Source of the DNA: CAZWDL01 sp964632995
GTDB lineage: Bacteria > Bacteroidota > Bacteroidia > Chitinophagales > Saprospiraceae
Assembly: GCA_964632995.1 (NCBI GenBank)
Contig: CAZWDL010000006.1
Location: forward strand, 32,422-96,421
Reading direction: 5' to 3'
DNA length: 64,000 nucleotides
Below, piece by piece: positions 55,768 to 64,000 of this stretch. The position numbers and the translations under genes are program-made. Under the pieces are notes generated by a model. The model worked only from the letters and a program-made list of their open reading frames with translations. It was not told the DNA's origin and made no database searches. Within the stretch, counting starts at the first letter, position 1. Every line of letters begins with the position of its first letter.

Positions 55768-56820
55768 TTACATGTAATGAACGGGATTCGTATTGACCTT
55801 GGTACAATAGGCCGCAAAATTACTAAATTTCTCGGATATAATATTACGTAACAGTTCAATGGTAAACTGTTCGCTCTCATAGTGTCCGATATCGGCGATG
55901 ACGATGCTGTTTTCGGCATCGAAAAATTCGTGGTACTTGTAATCGGCGGTAACAAACACATCGGCGCCCTGGGCCACGGCCCGGGGCAGTAGGAAGCCGC
56001 CGGCGCCGCCACAGACGGCCACGCGTCTGATATCCCGGCCCAGCAGCCTGGTGTGGCGAATACATCCGGTCTGCATGCGCTCCTTGAGTTCGCGCAGGAA
56101 GGCCTTTTCCTCTATGGGTTGCGGCAGCTCGCCGATCATTCCGGAGCCCACGGTATCACTGTAGTTTTCCACGTTGACGATATCGAAGTGCACCTGTTGA
56201 TCGGGCTGGCTGTTTTGCAGGGCGCTCAGCACCTTTCGGCTGCTGGCTTCCGGAAACAGGGTTTCCAGTTTGAGGTACTCGGCTTCGAAGGCGTCGGCGC
56301 TGTGAGGCACCAGGGTGCTGTATGTGGTTTGGTGTGTAAAGGCGACCTGGTCGACACCGGCGCTAATGAGCGCTTCTTCCACCTGTTGTTGATGCAGAGC
56401 GGGAACAAAGGAGGACAGTTTTTTCAGCGTTTGCTTTGGGGCCAGCAAGCGGGTATTGACGAGACCGATCCGTTCTGCGATTTTGGCATTGACTCCCCGG
56501 TGGTACACATTGTCCAGGTTGGTGTGAATCGCGTAAATAGCGATGCTGTGCTTGATGGCTTTTATAACCACCCGTTCTACATAGTTGCGGCCTGTTATTT
56601 GCCTGAGTCCCTTGAAAACGATGGGGTGGTGGGCAATGATCAGGTTGCAGTCCCGCTCTATAGCTTCTTCGACCACAGCCTCGGTTGAGTCCAGACAGAT
56701 CAGCACGCCCCGGATATCGTTTTCGGGGTCGCCCACCAGAAGACCGGCATTATCATAGCTTTCCTGATAAGCCGGCGGGGCTAATTGCTCCAGATAACTT
56801 GTCAGTTCTTTGATCTTCAT
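55768..56820 (-). CDS. Nif3-like dinuclear metal centre protein
   Basis: A 350-residue cytosolic protein of the Nif3/YqfO family, probably a hexamer. The first half (about 1-130) has LLVGDPENDIRGVLICLDSTEAVVEEAIE, the metal-binding AHHPIVF and AIYAIHTNLDNV. A middle insert (about 130-235) with an ALHQQQVEEALISAGVD block resembles the CutA-like domain of long family members. The C-terminal half supplies the further ligands in FVTADYKYHEFFDA and IADIGHYESEQF. Reported roles (GTP cyclohydrolase-like) are unsettled. The preceding gene in the run is rfaE2, 55 bases upstream. Confidence 0.88.
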   Translation of the reverse strand: MKIKELTSYLEQLAPPAYQESYDNAGLLVGDPENDIRGVLICLDSTEAVVEEAIERDCNLIIAHHPIVFKGLRQITGRNYVERVVIKAIKHSIAIYAIHTNLDNVYHRGVNAKIAERIGLVNTRLLAPKQTLKKLSSFVPALHQQQVEEALISAGVDQVAFTHQTTYSTLVPHSADAFEAEYLKLETLFPEASSRKVLSALQNSQPDQQVHFDIVNVENYSDTVGSGMIGELPQPIEEKAFLRELKERMQTGCIRHTRLLGRDIRRVAVCGGAGGFLLPRAVAQGADVFVTADYKYHEFFDAENSIVIADIGHYESEQFTIELLRNIISEKFSNFAAYCTKVNTNPVHYM

Positions 56821-56875
56821 AAATAGCGTTCTAAAATTTCTAATGGCTTTAACCCGGATTATTCATGGGTTAACT

Positions 56876-57367
56876 CTACCGACTTCGGATTTTTTCCTCG
56901 ATTGCGGTAGTAGAATATCCTTCAATATAGGGAAGGCTGCGCACTTCTCCACCTTTTGATAAAACGACCTTCGACCCAACGATGTCGGCTACCTGCCAAT
57001 CACCGCCTTTTACTAAAACATCCGGAAGCAGGGTTTGGATCAATGCGAGAGGCGTATCTTCCTCAAAGACGACCACGGCGTCGACGAATTCAAGGGCTGC
57101 GAGCAGCGTTTGACGCGTTTGCTCATCATTGATAGGCCGGTGTTCTCCTTTCAGGCGCCGGACGGAAGCGGCCGAATTGAGACCGATGACGAGACGGTCA
57201 CCCAGGTCGCGGGCTGAAGCAAGATAGTGAATGTGCCCGTAGTGGAGTATATCAAAGCAGCCATTGGTAAAGACGACGCGAAGGCCGGACTCCTGCCACC
57301 GGCGGACGGCAGTCTGGGCTTGTTCCCAATCTTTGATTTTTGCTTCGATCCGTGTCAGAATAGCCAT
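56876..57367 (-). CDS. rfaE2: D-glycero-beta-D-manno-heptose 1-phosphate adenylyltransferase (RfaE2-like)
   Basis: A 163-residue nucleotidyltransferase. FTNGCFDILHYGHIHYL holds the HxGH motif that binds ATP; INDEQTRQTLLAALEFVD and the later LVKGGDWQ...IVGS and GGEVRSLPYIEGYSTTAI blocks match the HldE C-terminal domain. It should make ADP-heptose from heptose 1-phosphate for LPS inner core. The kinase half (HldE-N/RfaE1) and the epimerase are not in the window. ATG at 57367. It lies between a UPF0104 membrane protein and Nif3. Confidence 0.88.
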   Translation of the reverse strand: MAILTRIEAKIKDWEQAQTAVRRWQESGLRVVFTNGCFDILHYGHIHYLASARDLGDRLVIGLNSAASVRRLKGEHRPINDEQTRQTLLAALEFVDAVVVFEEDTPLALIQTLLPDVLVKGGDWQVADIVGSKVVLSKGGEVRSLPYIEGYSTTAIEEKIRSR

Positions 57368-57430
57368 GGTGGAGTTATTTTAGCCGACAGGCGGGCTTTC
57401 GCCAAATTGAGCATAAGAAACCGGAGCTGT

Positions 57431-58498
57431 TTACTTCGGCAGCACCTCGGTTTCGGGGTGATAATCGCGGTTGATGACCGGTAAAAGTATCAAAGCCAGA
57501 ATACCCAGCAGCACGTTATTACCCAGCTGAATGGAAAAGAAAGCGATGTTGGCCCAGGAAAAAGCGTCATCTCCGCTGATGCCGTACATTTGCAGCGCTG
57601 TTTGAACCAAAAAATGATAGGTGCCCATTCCGCCTGGCGATGGGATGACGATACCCCAGCCTCCAAAAACGAAGACGACCAACCCAACCAGCGGGGAAAG
57701 CCCGGCCGTAGGCGCAAAGGCGAAAAAGCAAAGATAAGTCATTAAGAAGTACATCACCCAGATGTTGACGCTGTGCAGCAGAAAGAGCCAGGGTTTCTCC
57801 AACTGCCCGATCGTCAGCAGGCCGTCACGGAATCCGCGGGCGATCGCAGCGATTTTGGCGTAGAGGGCCGTACGCGCCAGGCGCCGGCGAAAAGCAAAGA
57901 TCAATCCGGCAATAAGGGCGGCGCCGGCGACCAGGTACAACAAACCCTGGCCATTGCCCATCCGGTTGCTGAGATCGACGTGTTCGTTGACAAACCGAAG
58001 AATGGTGTCGTATTCCAGTAAGACGGTCAACCCCGTCACGAGCAGAATGCTGATGACGTCAACGATGCGGTCAACGACGATGGTTCCCATCACTTTCTCC
58101 ACCGCGATGCGCTCGTACCGGGCCATGGTGCCGGCCCTTACCACCTCGCCCATACGGGGCAGGCCGAGGTTGGCAAAGTAGCCCAGCAGGGTAGAGAAGA
58201 AGGCATTCCGCAGCCGGGGGCGGTAACCCAGGGGGCGGATCAGCATATTCCAACGGATAGCACGGCTGATATTACTGACGGTGAAAGAGAGCAGAACCAG
58301 TAATATCCAGGAATAATTCGCCCCGCGAAAGTCGGTGATCACCTTATTGATCAGGCTGCATTCTTCTGCGGGAACGCCCCGTAGGGCGCAATCTTCCTGG
58401 AAAGCGGTATTCTGGCTTCGATAAACCAGATAAAGTATCCCCACCCCTATGCTCAGGAAAAGGAGAAACTTGACAAAGTTGAGCACTTTTTTCTTCAA
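57431..58498 (-). CDS. UPF0104 flippase-like membrane protein
   Basis: A 355-residue polytopic protein with about eight helices. It shows the family blocks SNISRAIRWNMLIRPLGYRP, LLGYFANLGLPRMGEVVRAGTMARYE (about 105-130) and IVIPSPGGMGTYHFL near the C-terminus. It is the second family member in the window (see 436-1554). The run panD, this gene, rfaE2, Nif3, zinc ribbon is on one strand with 48-70-base gaps; the gap between panD and this gene is 48 bases. Predicted substrate: a lipid or lipid-linked molecule; not proved. Confidence 0.82.
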   Translation of the reverse strand: MKKKVLNFVKFLLFLSIGVGILYLVYRSQNTAFQEDCALRGVPAEECSLINKVITDFRGANYSWILLVLLSFTVSNISRAIRWNMLIRPLGYRPRLRNAFFSTLLGYFANLGLPRMGEVVRAGTMARYERIAVEKVMGTIVVDRIVDVISILLVTGLTVLLEYDTILRFVNEHVDLSNRMGNGQGLLYLVAGAALIAGLIFAFRRRLARTALYAKIAAIARGFRDGLLTIGQLEKPWLFLLHSVNIWVMYFLMTYLCFFAFAPTAGLSPLVGLVVFVFGGWGIVIPSPGGMGTYHFLVQTALQMYGISGDDAFSWANIAFFSIQLGNNVLLGILALILLPVINRDYHPETEVLPK

Positions 58499-58546
58499 GC
58501 CGGTAATTTTTTCCGTTGCGCAAAGATAAGGGGAGTAAAGCGTATT

Positions 58547-58897
58547 TTAATTCAGGAGTTGATTCTTTTCTCCGGGAAAGACAACGGCGGGCTCAAATTT
58601 TTTGGCAGCCTCCGCTTCCATCCAACCGTAGGCGATAATGATAACGATATCACCAACCTGCGCCCGGCGTGCAGCGGCCCCGTTAAGGCAGACCACGCCG
58701 GAACCACGCTCTCCTTTGATGACGTAGGTTTCCAGCCGTTCGCCGTTATTGTTGTTGACAACTTGTACGGCTTCTCCTTCTATTAGTTTCGCGGCATCCA
58801 TCAAATCTTCATCGATGGTGATGCTACCCACGTAGTTCAGGTCAGCCTGGGTGATAGTGGCGCGATGTATCTTGGATTTGAATCTTTTGATCATCAT
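58547..58897 (-). CDS. panD: Aspartate 1-decarboxylase PanD
   Basis: A 116-residue cytosolic enzyme that makes beta-alanine for pantothenate and CoA. It is autoprocessed at Gly24-Ser25 in NYVGSITID to form the pyruvoyl group. FKSKIHRATITQADL precedes it, and NNNNGERLETYVIKGERGSG plus GAAARRAQVGDIVIIIAYG follow. Length and motifs are complete. First gene of the likely run 58897 to 54933. The M1/M2 pair makes the exact start ambiguous by one codon. Confidence 0.95.
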   Translation of the reverse strand: MMIKRFKSKIHRATITQADLNYVGSITIDEDLMDAAKLIEGEAVQVVNNNNGERLETYVIKGERGSGVVCLNGAAARRAQVGDIVIIIAYGWMEAEAAKKFEPAVVFPGEKNQLLN

Positions 58898-59257
58898 AAA
58901 ACAGTGGAAATATATAATTTGGTTTTACGAATCTCGGGAAGGATTAACTTCCTTTTATCCGTTCTAATACGTGTTGTAAACAAACAATCATCGGCAGAGT
59001 TGTATGCTCCTGCTCTTCAAGGACGGCAAAGGTAAGGAGAAGTCACTGTTTTTTAGATGAAGACGAGGCGTATCCCTCATGCTAATCCAATATTCTCATA
59101 TCCTGACCGGGCCGGCCTAATCCCTGTCCTCTGGCTCTCATTAATTCTTTATATATTTAAGATTTTGCAATATAATATTTTAGGATAGACAGTGACTTTT
59201 TTCTTTTTATGTCGTCAAAAAATAGTTCACCAAATTTTCTTTAAAAAACACTTCAAA
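58898..59257. other. Divergent intergenic region, no gene seen
   Basis: These 360 bases separate panD (minus) and the MscS gene (plus). AT-rich patches near 58905-58935 and 59145-59185 probably hold the two promoters; the latter has TATTTTAG (about 59176-59183), close to TAnnTTTG. No hairpin or small gene stands out. Confidence 0.4.
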
Positions 59258-60100
59258 ATGGATTTTAATCTCGACCAAATCTCGGAAATGATTCTCACCT
59301 ACGCTCCCAAGGTGCTGGGGGCTTTGCTCACCCTGGTCATTGGTTTTTGGGTGATCGCAAGGATCTCCCGTATGCTGAGTCGTACGCTGAAGAAGCGGGA
59401 TGTAGACCCGACGGTTCGTCCCTTCATGGTCTCTGTAGTCAGCATTGGCCTGAAAGTATTATTGTTGCTTAGCGCCGCCAGTATGTTCGGACTGCAGGTT
59501 ACGTCCTTTATCGCCATTTTCAGTGCACTGGCTTTCGCTGTGGGTCTGGCCTTACAGGGCAATCTGGCGCATATGGCCGCCGGCATTCTGGTGCTGACTT
59601 TCAAGCCCTATCGCGTCGGAGATTTTATCGTCGCTCAGGGCTATTCCGGTACTGTCAAGGAAATTCAGATATTTAACACCATTCTGACTACGCTCGACAA
59701 CCGGATCATCATCATGCCCAACGGGATCGTTATCAGCGGCCCCATCGAGAACCTGACCATGCCGGGGGAACGAAAAGTAGACCTGACTTTCGGCATCGGG
59801 TATGGCGATGACATCGACAAAGCGCGGGAAGTGATCAGACAGGTTATAGAAGGTAATGATACTATTCTAAAGGATAAAGGATACGATATTTTGGTTAAGG
59901 AACTGGCTAACAGCTCGGTCAATTTCGCTGTGCGTGTCTGGGTAAATGTCGCTGACTACTGGGATGTATACTTTTACATGCACGAGCAGGTCAAGAAACA
60001 ATTCGATGCCAATCAGGTGGGTATTCCCTTCCCGCAGATGGATGTACATATGCATTCAGTGAATGCGCTTCCCACCCCACCGCCCGCGCAAGCGCAATAA
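59258..60100 (+). CDS. Small-conductance mechanosensitive channel MscS family
   Basis: A 280-residue inner-membrane channel from the ATG at 59258; an open frame runs 22 codons upstream without support. Three N-terminal helices (about 10-30, 50-70, 80-105) are followed by the pore helix VGLALQGNLAHMAAGILVLTFKPYRVGDFI, the MscS signature. The cytoplasmic beta domain (IIIMPNGIVISGPIENLT) and C-terminal alpha/beta domain (KVDLTFGIGYGDDIDKAREVI) complete the minimal MscS. It acts as an osmotic-shock release valve. It ends at a bidirectional terminator. Confidence 0.93.
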   Translation: MDFNLDQISEMILTYAPKVLGALLTLVIGFWVIARISRMLSRTLKKRDVDPTVRPFMVSVVSIGLKVLLLLSAASMFGLQVTSFIAIFSALAFAVGLALQGNLAHMAAGILVLTFKPYRVGDFIVAQGYSGTVKEIQIFNTILTTLDNRIIIMPNGIVISGPIENLTMPGERKVDLTFGIGYGDDIDKAREVIRQVIEGNDTILKDKGYDILVKELANSSVNFAVRVWVNVADYWDVYFYMHEQVKKQFDANQVGIPFPQMDVHMHSVNALPTPPPAQAQ

Positions 60101-60142
60101 GTGCCGGAGGCTGTTTAACCCGGCTTAAGTTGTTACTAAAAA

Positions 60143-60185
60143 GACTGGGAACATGGTGATAAATCATCCTGTTCCCAGCTCTTTT
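60143..60185. terminator. Bidirectional terminator between convergent genes
   Basis: CTGGGAAC (60145-60152) pairs with GTTCCCAG (60171-60178). AAAAAG precedes and CTTTTCC follows, so both strands end in T runs. Confidence 0.7.
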
Positions 60186-60228
60186 CCAATTGATCAAAAT
60201 AAGAGGCGATGATCCGGCAGCGGGTAAA

Positions 60229-60902
60229 CTACATCGCTGCTTCTTCCAGCAATTGCTGATCGGACTCCAGCTGGTTATCCATCCAGACCGCACCCCGGTT
60301 GAGGGTCTCCACTGCTCCGACAAAATGGTCTTCTATGGAGAATTCAAATCCAGGCGCCTGCTGCCCCAGCCAGGTCTTATCGCTCTGCAGTTTCATTACC
60401 GGGCGGATGTGCATCCGGATGTCCGGGCCATGTAGATAACCGGTAGCTTCCCGGAAGTGATTGTTCTGATTGAGATTGTCGATGAAAAAAGTGAAGCTGC
60501 GGCTTTCATCCAGGACGATCGTCCCGGAGAAGATATCCTTTGATCGGAGATTGATATCAAAAAACTCATCGAACCAGCTGAGATCGGTTTCCGTCAGCTT
60601 GCCGAGGCAGAATACCTCTGCCGCGCCGCCGTCCTCATCCGAAATCTGGAATTGCAGTCGCTCTTTTGCTCCCGAGAAATGCAGGATGAAGGGAAGGTTG
60701 TACCCCTTGGTCCATCCGCGTTTTACGCTGCCGGTCTGATAGGGGCCGAAAGATAACCGCTGCTTGACCATCCATCCCTGTTTGCCCTCGACTGCGTAAG
60801 TCGTCCCGTTAGTTTGCAATTGTGTCGGAATAGCTATTTTGGCGTGCTACAGGCCGTCAGGCTCAGCAAGGCTATCAGGGTTAAAATATGCTTTGCATCC
60901 AT
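60229..60902 (-). pseudogene. Lipoprotein gene with frameshift after the lipobox
   Basis: From the ATG at 60902 the frame encodes a lipoprotein signal, MDAKHILTLIALLSLTAC, then STPK and stops at TAG. One base further the frame continues as IAIPTQLQTNGTTYAVEGKQGW and runs to 60229 (about 196 codons from the first internal Met). The break falls in a run of four A; five would restore the frame. The body is beta-rich (RLSFGPYQTGSVKRGWTKGYNL, LHFSGAKERLQFQIS) with no recognised domain. It is either a phase-variable or decayed lipoprotein, or a sequencing slip. Confidence 0.65.
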
Positions 60903-60996
60903 CGGATAAAGGTTTTTTTGGGTACAAAATTAAAGCTGTAGATAATGCGGGTATTGAAAAAAAAACCGACATGAAGGAGTTTTATGCTACAAAGCA

Positions 60997-62298
60997 TTAG
61001 AACATCACCTTGAACTCCGTCCATCCATCTGTATCAGTTTTCAGGCTAAAGCCAAAATCGTGGTTGAGCAGTATTTCCCGGCTGAGCGTCAGGCCGATGC
61101 CCTGCCCCCCGCGTTTGGTGGTGAAGAAGGGAGAGAAGATCTTTTCGGCGAGAGCCGGATCAATGCCCGGACCGTTGTCACGAATGATCAGGCAACGAGG
61201 ATCAGGCTGCAGGTGAAGCTCTACCGTTCCCTCCCGGCCGATAGACTCCAGCGCGTTCTTAATGGCGTTGAGTAATACCAGTTCCATCTGTTGTATGTCG
61301 AGGGGAACCATAACCGGATTTTCGGGTAGGTCGGTGATCAGGCGAATATCGCGCTCGGCGGCACTTTCCTGCATCAGCCCTGCCATGTCGCTGAGCAGCC
61401 GGCGCAGGTCGCAGGGTTCGCGGGTGGGATCCGGCAGGCGCACCACGTCGGCGAAGTTGCGCATGAAGCGATTGAGCCGGTCATTGCGTTCGATGCAGAC
61501 GTCGAGCGCCTCGCGAAAATCGGCTGCTTCGGCATCAGGCAGCATCTCCTCGTAGCTGGTGATGGCTTGCAGCAGGGAGTTGACTGCTCCGATAGAGTTG
61601 TTGACCTCATGGGCCATCATCCGGATCACTTTGCCGTAGGTCTCCTTCTCGGCGCGCAGGATATCGGCCGTGAGTTCTTCCACCATGAGGAAGGGCCGGG
61701 CAAAGCCCCGGTCGATAAAATGCGCCTTGCTGATCTTGTAGGTCTCGGTACCCTGGATGCTGATACTGCGCGTACTACCCGTCGACAGCTCAGCGGCGGC
61801 GTGGGTCACCGGATGATCGATATCCGTCAGCGAAAGGCCGGTGGGCTCGTATGCGGAGTTCAACCGGAGCACTTCCCGGGCCCGGGGATTGACTTCTACG
61901 ATATGGTTGTCATAATCGAGGATGACGATACCGACCGGGGAGGTCCGGATGAGTTTGTCGAGAAAGAAATGTTGCTGTTGCTGCCGGGTGCGCTCTTCGC
62001 GCAGGTGGTCGATCATCTCGTTGTAGACGGCGATGAGCTTGTCGGTTTCGTACTTACCGGTTTTCTGAAATTTGACGTTAAAATCCCGGTCGCGAATGGC
62101 ATCGATTCCGGTCAGCAGCAGTTTCATCGGTTCGGTGAGTTCGCGGTAGAGCTGAAAGCCGATGACGGCGGAAACGAGGATCACGAGTTCGGAGGCGATA
62201 AAGAGGATTTTGTTTTCCCGGAAAACGAAAAATGATAAAGTAAGTGCGGCGCCGTGTACCAGTATCAGGAAGAGAAAAAACTTATTCCGAATCTTCAT
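60997..62298 (-). CDS. NtrB-like PAS sensor histidine kinase
   Basis: A 433-residue kinase starting at the ATG at 62298, overlapping the regulator's end by 17 bases (an ATG at 62319 would add seven residues). Two N-terminal helices (about 6-26, 33-50), a HAMP-like segment (50-105), a PAS domain (about 110-215) and the H-box MMAHEVNNSIGAVN with His230 lead into the ATPase domain, with NAIKNALESIG, DNGPGIDPALAEKIFSPFFTTK and GQGIGLTLSREI. It should phosphorylate the overlapping NtrC-type regulator. Signal unknown; the very short extracytoplasmic loop suggests sensing inside the membrane or through the PAS domain. Confidence 0.9.
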   Translation of the reverse strand: MKIRNKFFLFLILVHGAALTLSFFVFRENKILFIASELVILVSAVIGFQLYRELTEPMKLLLTGIDAIRDRDFNVKFQKTGKYETDKLIAVYNEMIDHLREERTRQQQQHFFLDKLIRTSPVGIVILDYDNHIVEVNPRAREVLRLNSAYEPTGLSLTDIDHPVTHAAAELSTGSTRSISIQGTETYKISKAHFIDRGFARPFLMVEELTADILRAEKETYGKVIRMMAHEVNNSIGAVNSLLQAITSYEEMLPDAEAADFREALDVCIERNDRLNRFMRNFADVVRLPDPTREPCDLRRLLSDMAGLMQESAAERDIRLITDLPENPVMVPLDIQQMELVLLNAIKNALESIGREGTVELHLQPDPRCLIIRDNGPGIDPALAEKIFSPFFTTKRGGQGIGLTLSREILLNHDFGFSLKTDTDGWTEFKVMF

Positions 62299-63657
62299 AG
62301 GAGATGCTGTATTTTTCAAGGCGGCGGTACAGGGAGCTACGCGTCAGCCCGAGCGAGCGGGCGACTTTGCTGACGCGGTTGCGGTGATGAGCCATTGCCT
62401 TCTTGATCATTTCTATTTCCAACTCTTCGAGGGTCATCATACCGACGGGGGGCAGCTCTTCCTTACCGGCGGCCCGGCGGGCTCCCTCCTGGAATTGGTT
62501 TTCAAAGTCGGACACCTCCAGCAAGTCGTGGCCCGAAACCAGGACGGTGCGTTCCACCAGGTTTTTGAGCTGCCGAATGTTGCCGGGCAGGGGTTGTTCG
62601 CTGAGCCAGCGCAATGCGGCTGGGCCGGCGCTGATCGCGGGGCGCTGGTAAATTTGCCGCAGGTTGTCCAGAAAAAACTCGACCAGGCGTGGAATGTCGG
62701 CGGGTCGCTCGCGCAGGGCTGGCAACCTAACCGTGATCAGGTTGATGCGGTAGAAAAGGTCTTCCCGGAAGCTACCCTGCGCGACCATCTCTTCCAGCGG
62801 GCGATTGGTGGCGCTGATCACCCGCACGTCGACGCGGCGCGTTCGGCTGCTGCCCAGCTGCTCGTAAGTCTGATCCTGCAGCACGCGCAACAGTTTGACC
62901 TGCGAGGACAGATCCAGATCACCGATCTCGTCCAGAAAGATCGATCCGGTATTGGCATTTCAAAACGACCGGTGCGATCGCGCCGCGCATCGGTGAAGGC
63001 GCCGCGCACATGCCCGAACAACTCGCTTTCGAAAAGGGTGGAAGAGATGCCGCCCAGGTTGACCTTCACGAAAGGTTTTTTCCGTCGGGCGCTGTTCTGG
63101 TGAACAGCCTCGGCAATGAGTTCCTTACCCGTACCGCTTTCACCGAGGATAAGCACCGAGGCATTGGTAGCGGCCACCCGGCCGACCGTTTCAAGAACCT
63201 GCAGGAAGGCAGGGGCCTCCCCGATGATGTGCCCGAAATCGTACTGTTCGTCAAGCTTGCGCCGCGTAGGAGAAGTTTCGTCGTGCTGGCCCGAAAGGTC
63301 CAGTGCTGTTTTGACAGAGCGCAGCAGGTGATCGTTGTCCCAGGGTTTATTCAGGAAATCGCGAGCGCCCATTTTCATGCCCCGCACCGCCAGGTCGACC
63401 GTGGCCCAGCCCGTGATGAGGATGACCGGCGCTTCGGGCCGGAGTTGCCGGACTTTTTCAAGAAGCTGCAACCCTTCCTCCCCGGACGTATCGAGCGAAA
63501 AGTTCATATCCAGCAATATCAGTTCCGGTGATTGCTCCCGCAGGAAGGCCAGCGCGCCGGCGGGAGCTGACGCCTCCTGTGTCTCGTAGCCTTCCTTTCG
63601 CAATACCATCGACAGGGAGGTGCGCACCGCTTTATCATCATCTACTATCAGGATCAT
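62282..63657 (-). pseudogene. NtrC-family sigma-54 response regulator, frameshifted
   Basis: From the ATG at 63657: receiver with VDDDKA, phospho-Asp50 in LILLDMNF and Lys104; AAA+ domain with Walker A GESGTGKE (172-179) and GAFTDA (219-224) in place of the commoner GAFTGA. After RTGRFEM the frame breaks near 62955 (ATGCCAAT where ATGGCCAAT would keep MANTGSIFLDEIGD). The rest, SIFLDEIGDLDLSSQVKLLRVLQDQ ... to a Fis-type helix-turn-helix (SKVARSLGLTRSSLYRRLEKY), is intact in the next frame. One inserted base would give a normal ~458-residue regulator. It could activate sigma-54 promoters only if the frame is intact. Confidence 0.82.
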
Positions 63658-63700
63658 CGTTTTCTGTTTTCCAAGATCAGTCTATAAAAATATAGATTTT

Positions 63701-63797
63701 ATACTTCGCTGCGGTAGGTTTTGTGCATTCTTTTGGACGCAGCGAAGTGTATGCCGACCGGCAATTGGTTTTTGCACAAAACCAATTGCCGGTAGGT
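63701..63797. repeat. Nested hairpins upstream of the regulator gene
   Basis: ATACTTCGCTGCG (63701-63713) is inverted as CGCAGCGAAGTGTAT (63738-63752). Directly after it GACCGGCAATTGGTTT (about 63755-63770) pairs with AAACCAATTGCCGGT (about 63779-63794). GGTTTTGTGC inside the first loop can also pair with GCACAAAACC in the second. The competing pairs suggest a structured or repetitive element upstream of the NtrC-like gene. Confidence 0.5.
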
Positions 63798-64000
63798 ATA
63801 ACTTTAAACGATAAGTCCATTCGTAGTAGGACTGACGGGGAGCATTATCGCGGGTGACTTCTTCTTGGTTCGTTTATTCATTTCATGACTTCTATTTTTA
63901 ATCTTTTGTGAAAGAGGCAGCAAAACTAACAACAGCAATGTTAGTTCTGTCGTTTCGCTTAAAAAATAAGCACCTTTTTGACAAGTCCCAAGTTCTTTGG
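63798..64000. other. Window end, no gene seen
   Basis: AT-rich sequence with one short inverted repeat (AACTAAC at 63924-63930, GTTAGTT at 63940-63946). No open frame here looks real. Confidence 0.4.

Overview
The window looks like chromosome from a Bacteroidota bacterium, most likely of the Saprospiria/Lewinella type. The grounds are: C-terminal type IX secretion (T9SS) sorting domains (the 17167-20304 gene and the broken phoD gene at 1610-2466); families typical of the phylum (DUF5916, DUF5060, DUF6029, Omp28, WG repeats, CarboxypepD_reg-type outer-membrane receptors); and several promoters with the Bacteroidota -7 element TAnnTTTG. I see no rRNA, tRNA, CRISPR array, insertion sequence, phage gene or origin. 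Most of the window reads as ordinary chromosome, with many long shadow ORFs opposite real genes.

Layout. 1-5.8 kb holds small stress and housekeeping genes: a GlsB-type membrane protein, a UPF0104 flippase-like protein, a wrecked phoD phosphatase, a CBS-pair protein, a double UspA protein, and a phosphoribosyltransferase next to an alpha/beta hydrolase. 6-11 kb holds an outer-membrane metalloprotease/beta-propeller/barrel fusion, an L-type lectin protein and an EEP-family nuclease or phosphatase. 11.5-17 kb holds a phosphonatase-like HAD hydrolase and an RND efflux adaptor/pump pair. 17-24 kb holds a large T9SS-exported phytase-esterase-like protein, then an operon of DASS transporter, cNMP-domain histidine kinase and single-domain response regulator. 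24-37.6 kb holds the debranching enzyme GlgX, an M48 lipoprotein protease, a lipoprotein, an outer-membrane receptor, DUF5916, DUF5060, an erythromycin-esterase-like protein and a DUF2158 protein.

37.7-44 kb holds a redox/outer-membrane cluster (Omp28, DUF6029, divergent TlpA) and two tandem paralogous membrane-anchored WG-repeat proteins. 44-51 kb holds an ABC-F ATPase, a Prc/Tsp protease and a membrane pyrophosphatase. 51.4-54.7 kb holds a LytTR regulator, an orphan zinc-binding-like protein with a C-terminal membrane anchor, and a TPR protein. 54.9-58.9 kb is a same-strand run: panD, UPF0104 protein, rfaE2-like adenylyltransferase, Nif3-like protein and a C4 zinc-ribbon coiled-coil protein. 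59.2-63.7 kb holds an MscS channel, a frameshifted lipoprotein and an NtrB/NtrC-like two-component pair whose regulator gene is frameshifted.

Most interesting points: (a) the WG-repeat pair, whose N-terminal helical plus transmembrane module resembles, from memory, the segment that follows the NTPase in nSTAND/WD40 proteins, here without the NTPase; (b) the transporter/cNMP-kinase/response-regulator operon, whose kinase carries an extra ~80-residue segment after the H-box; (c) an orphan metal-binding protein tethered by a C-terminal helix beside a LytTR regulator; (d) three genes with frame lesions, one (phoD) with several, which are either genuine decay or consensus errors; (e) several palindromic intergenic elements, including a strong hairpin in the predicted 5' leader of the pyrophosphatase gene. 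None of these is proved here to be a new system.
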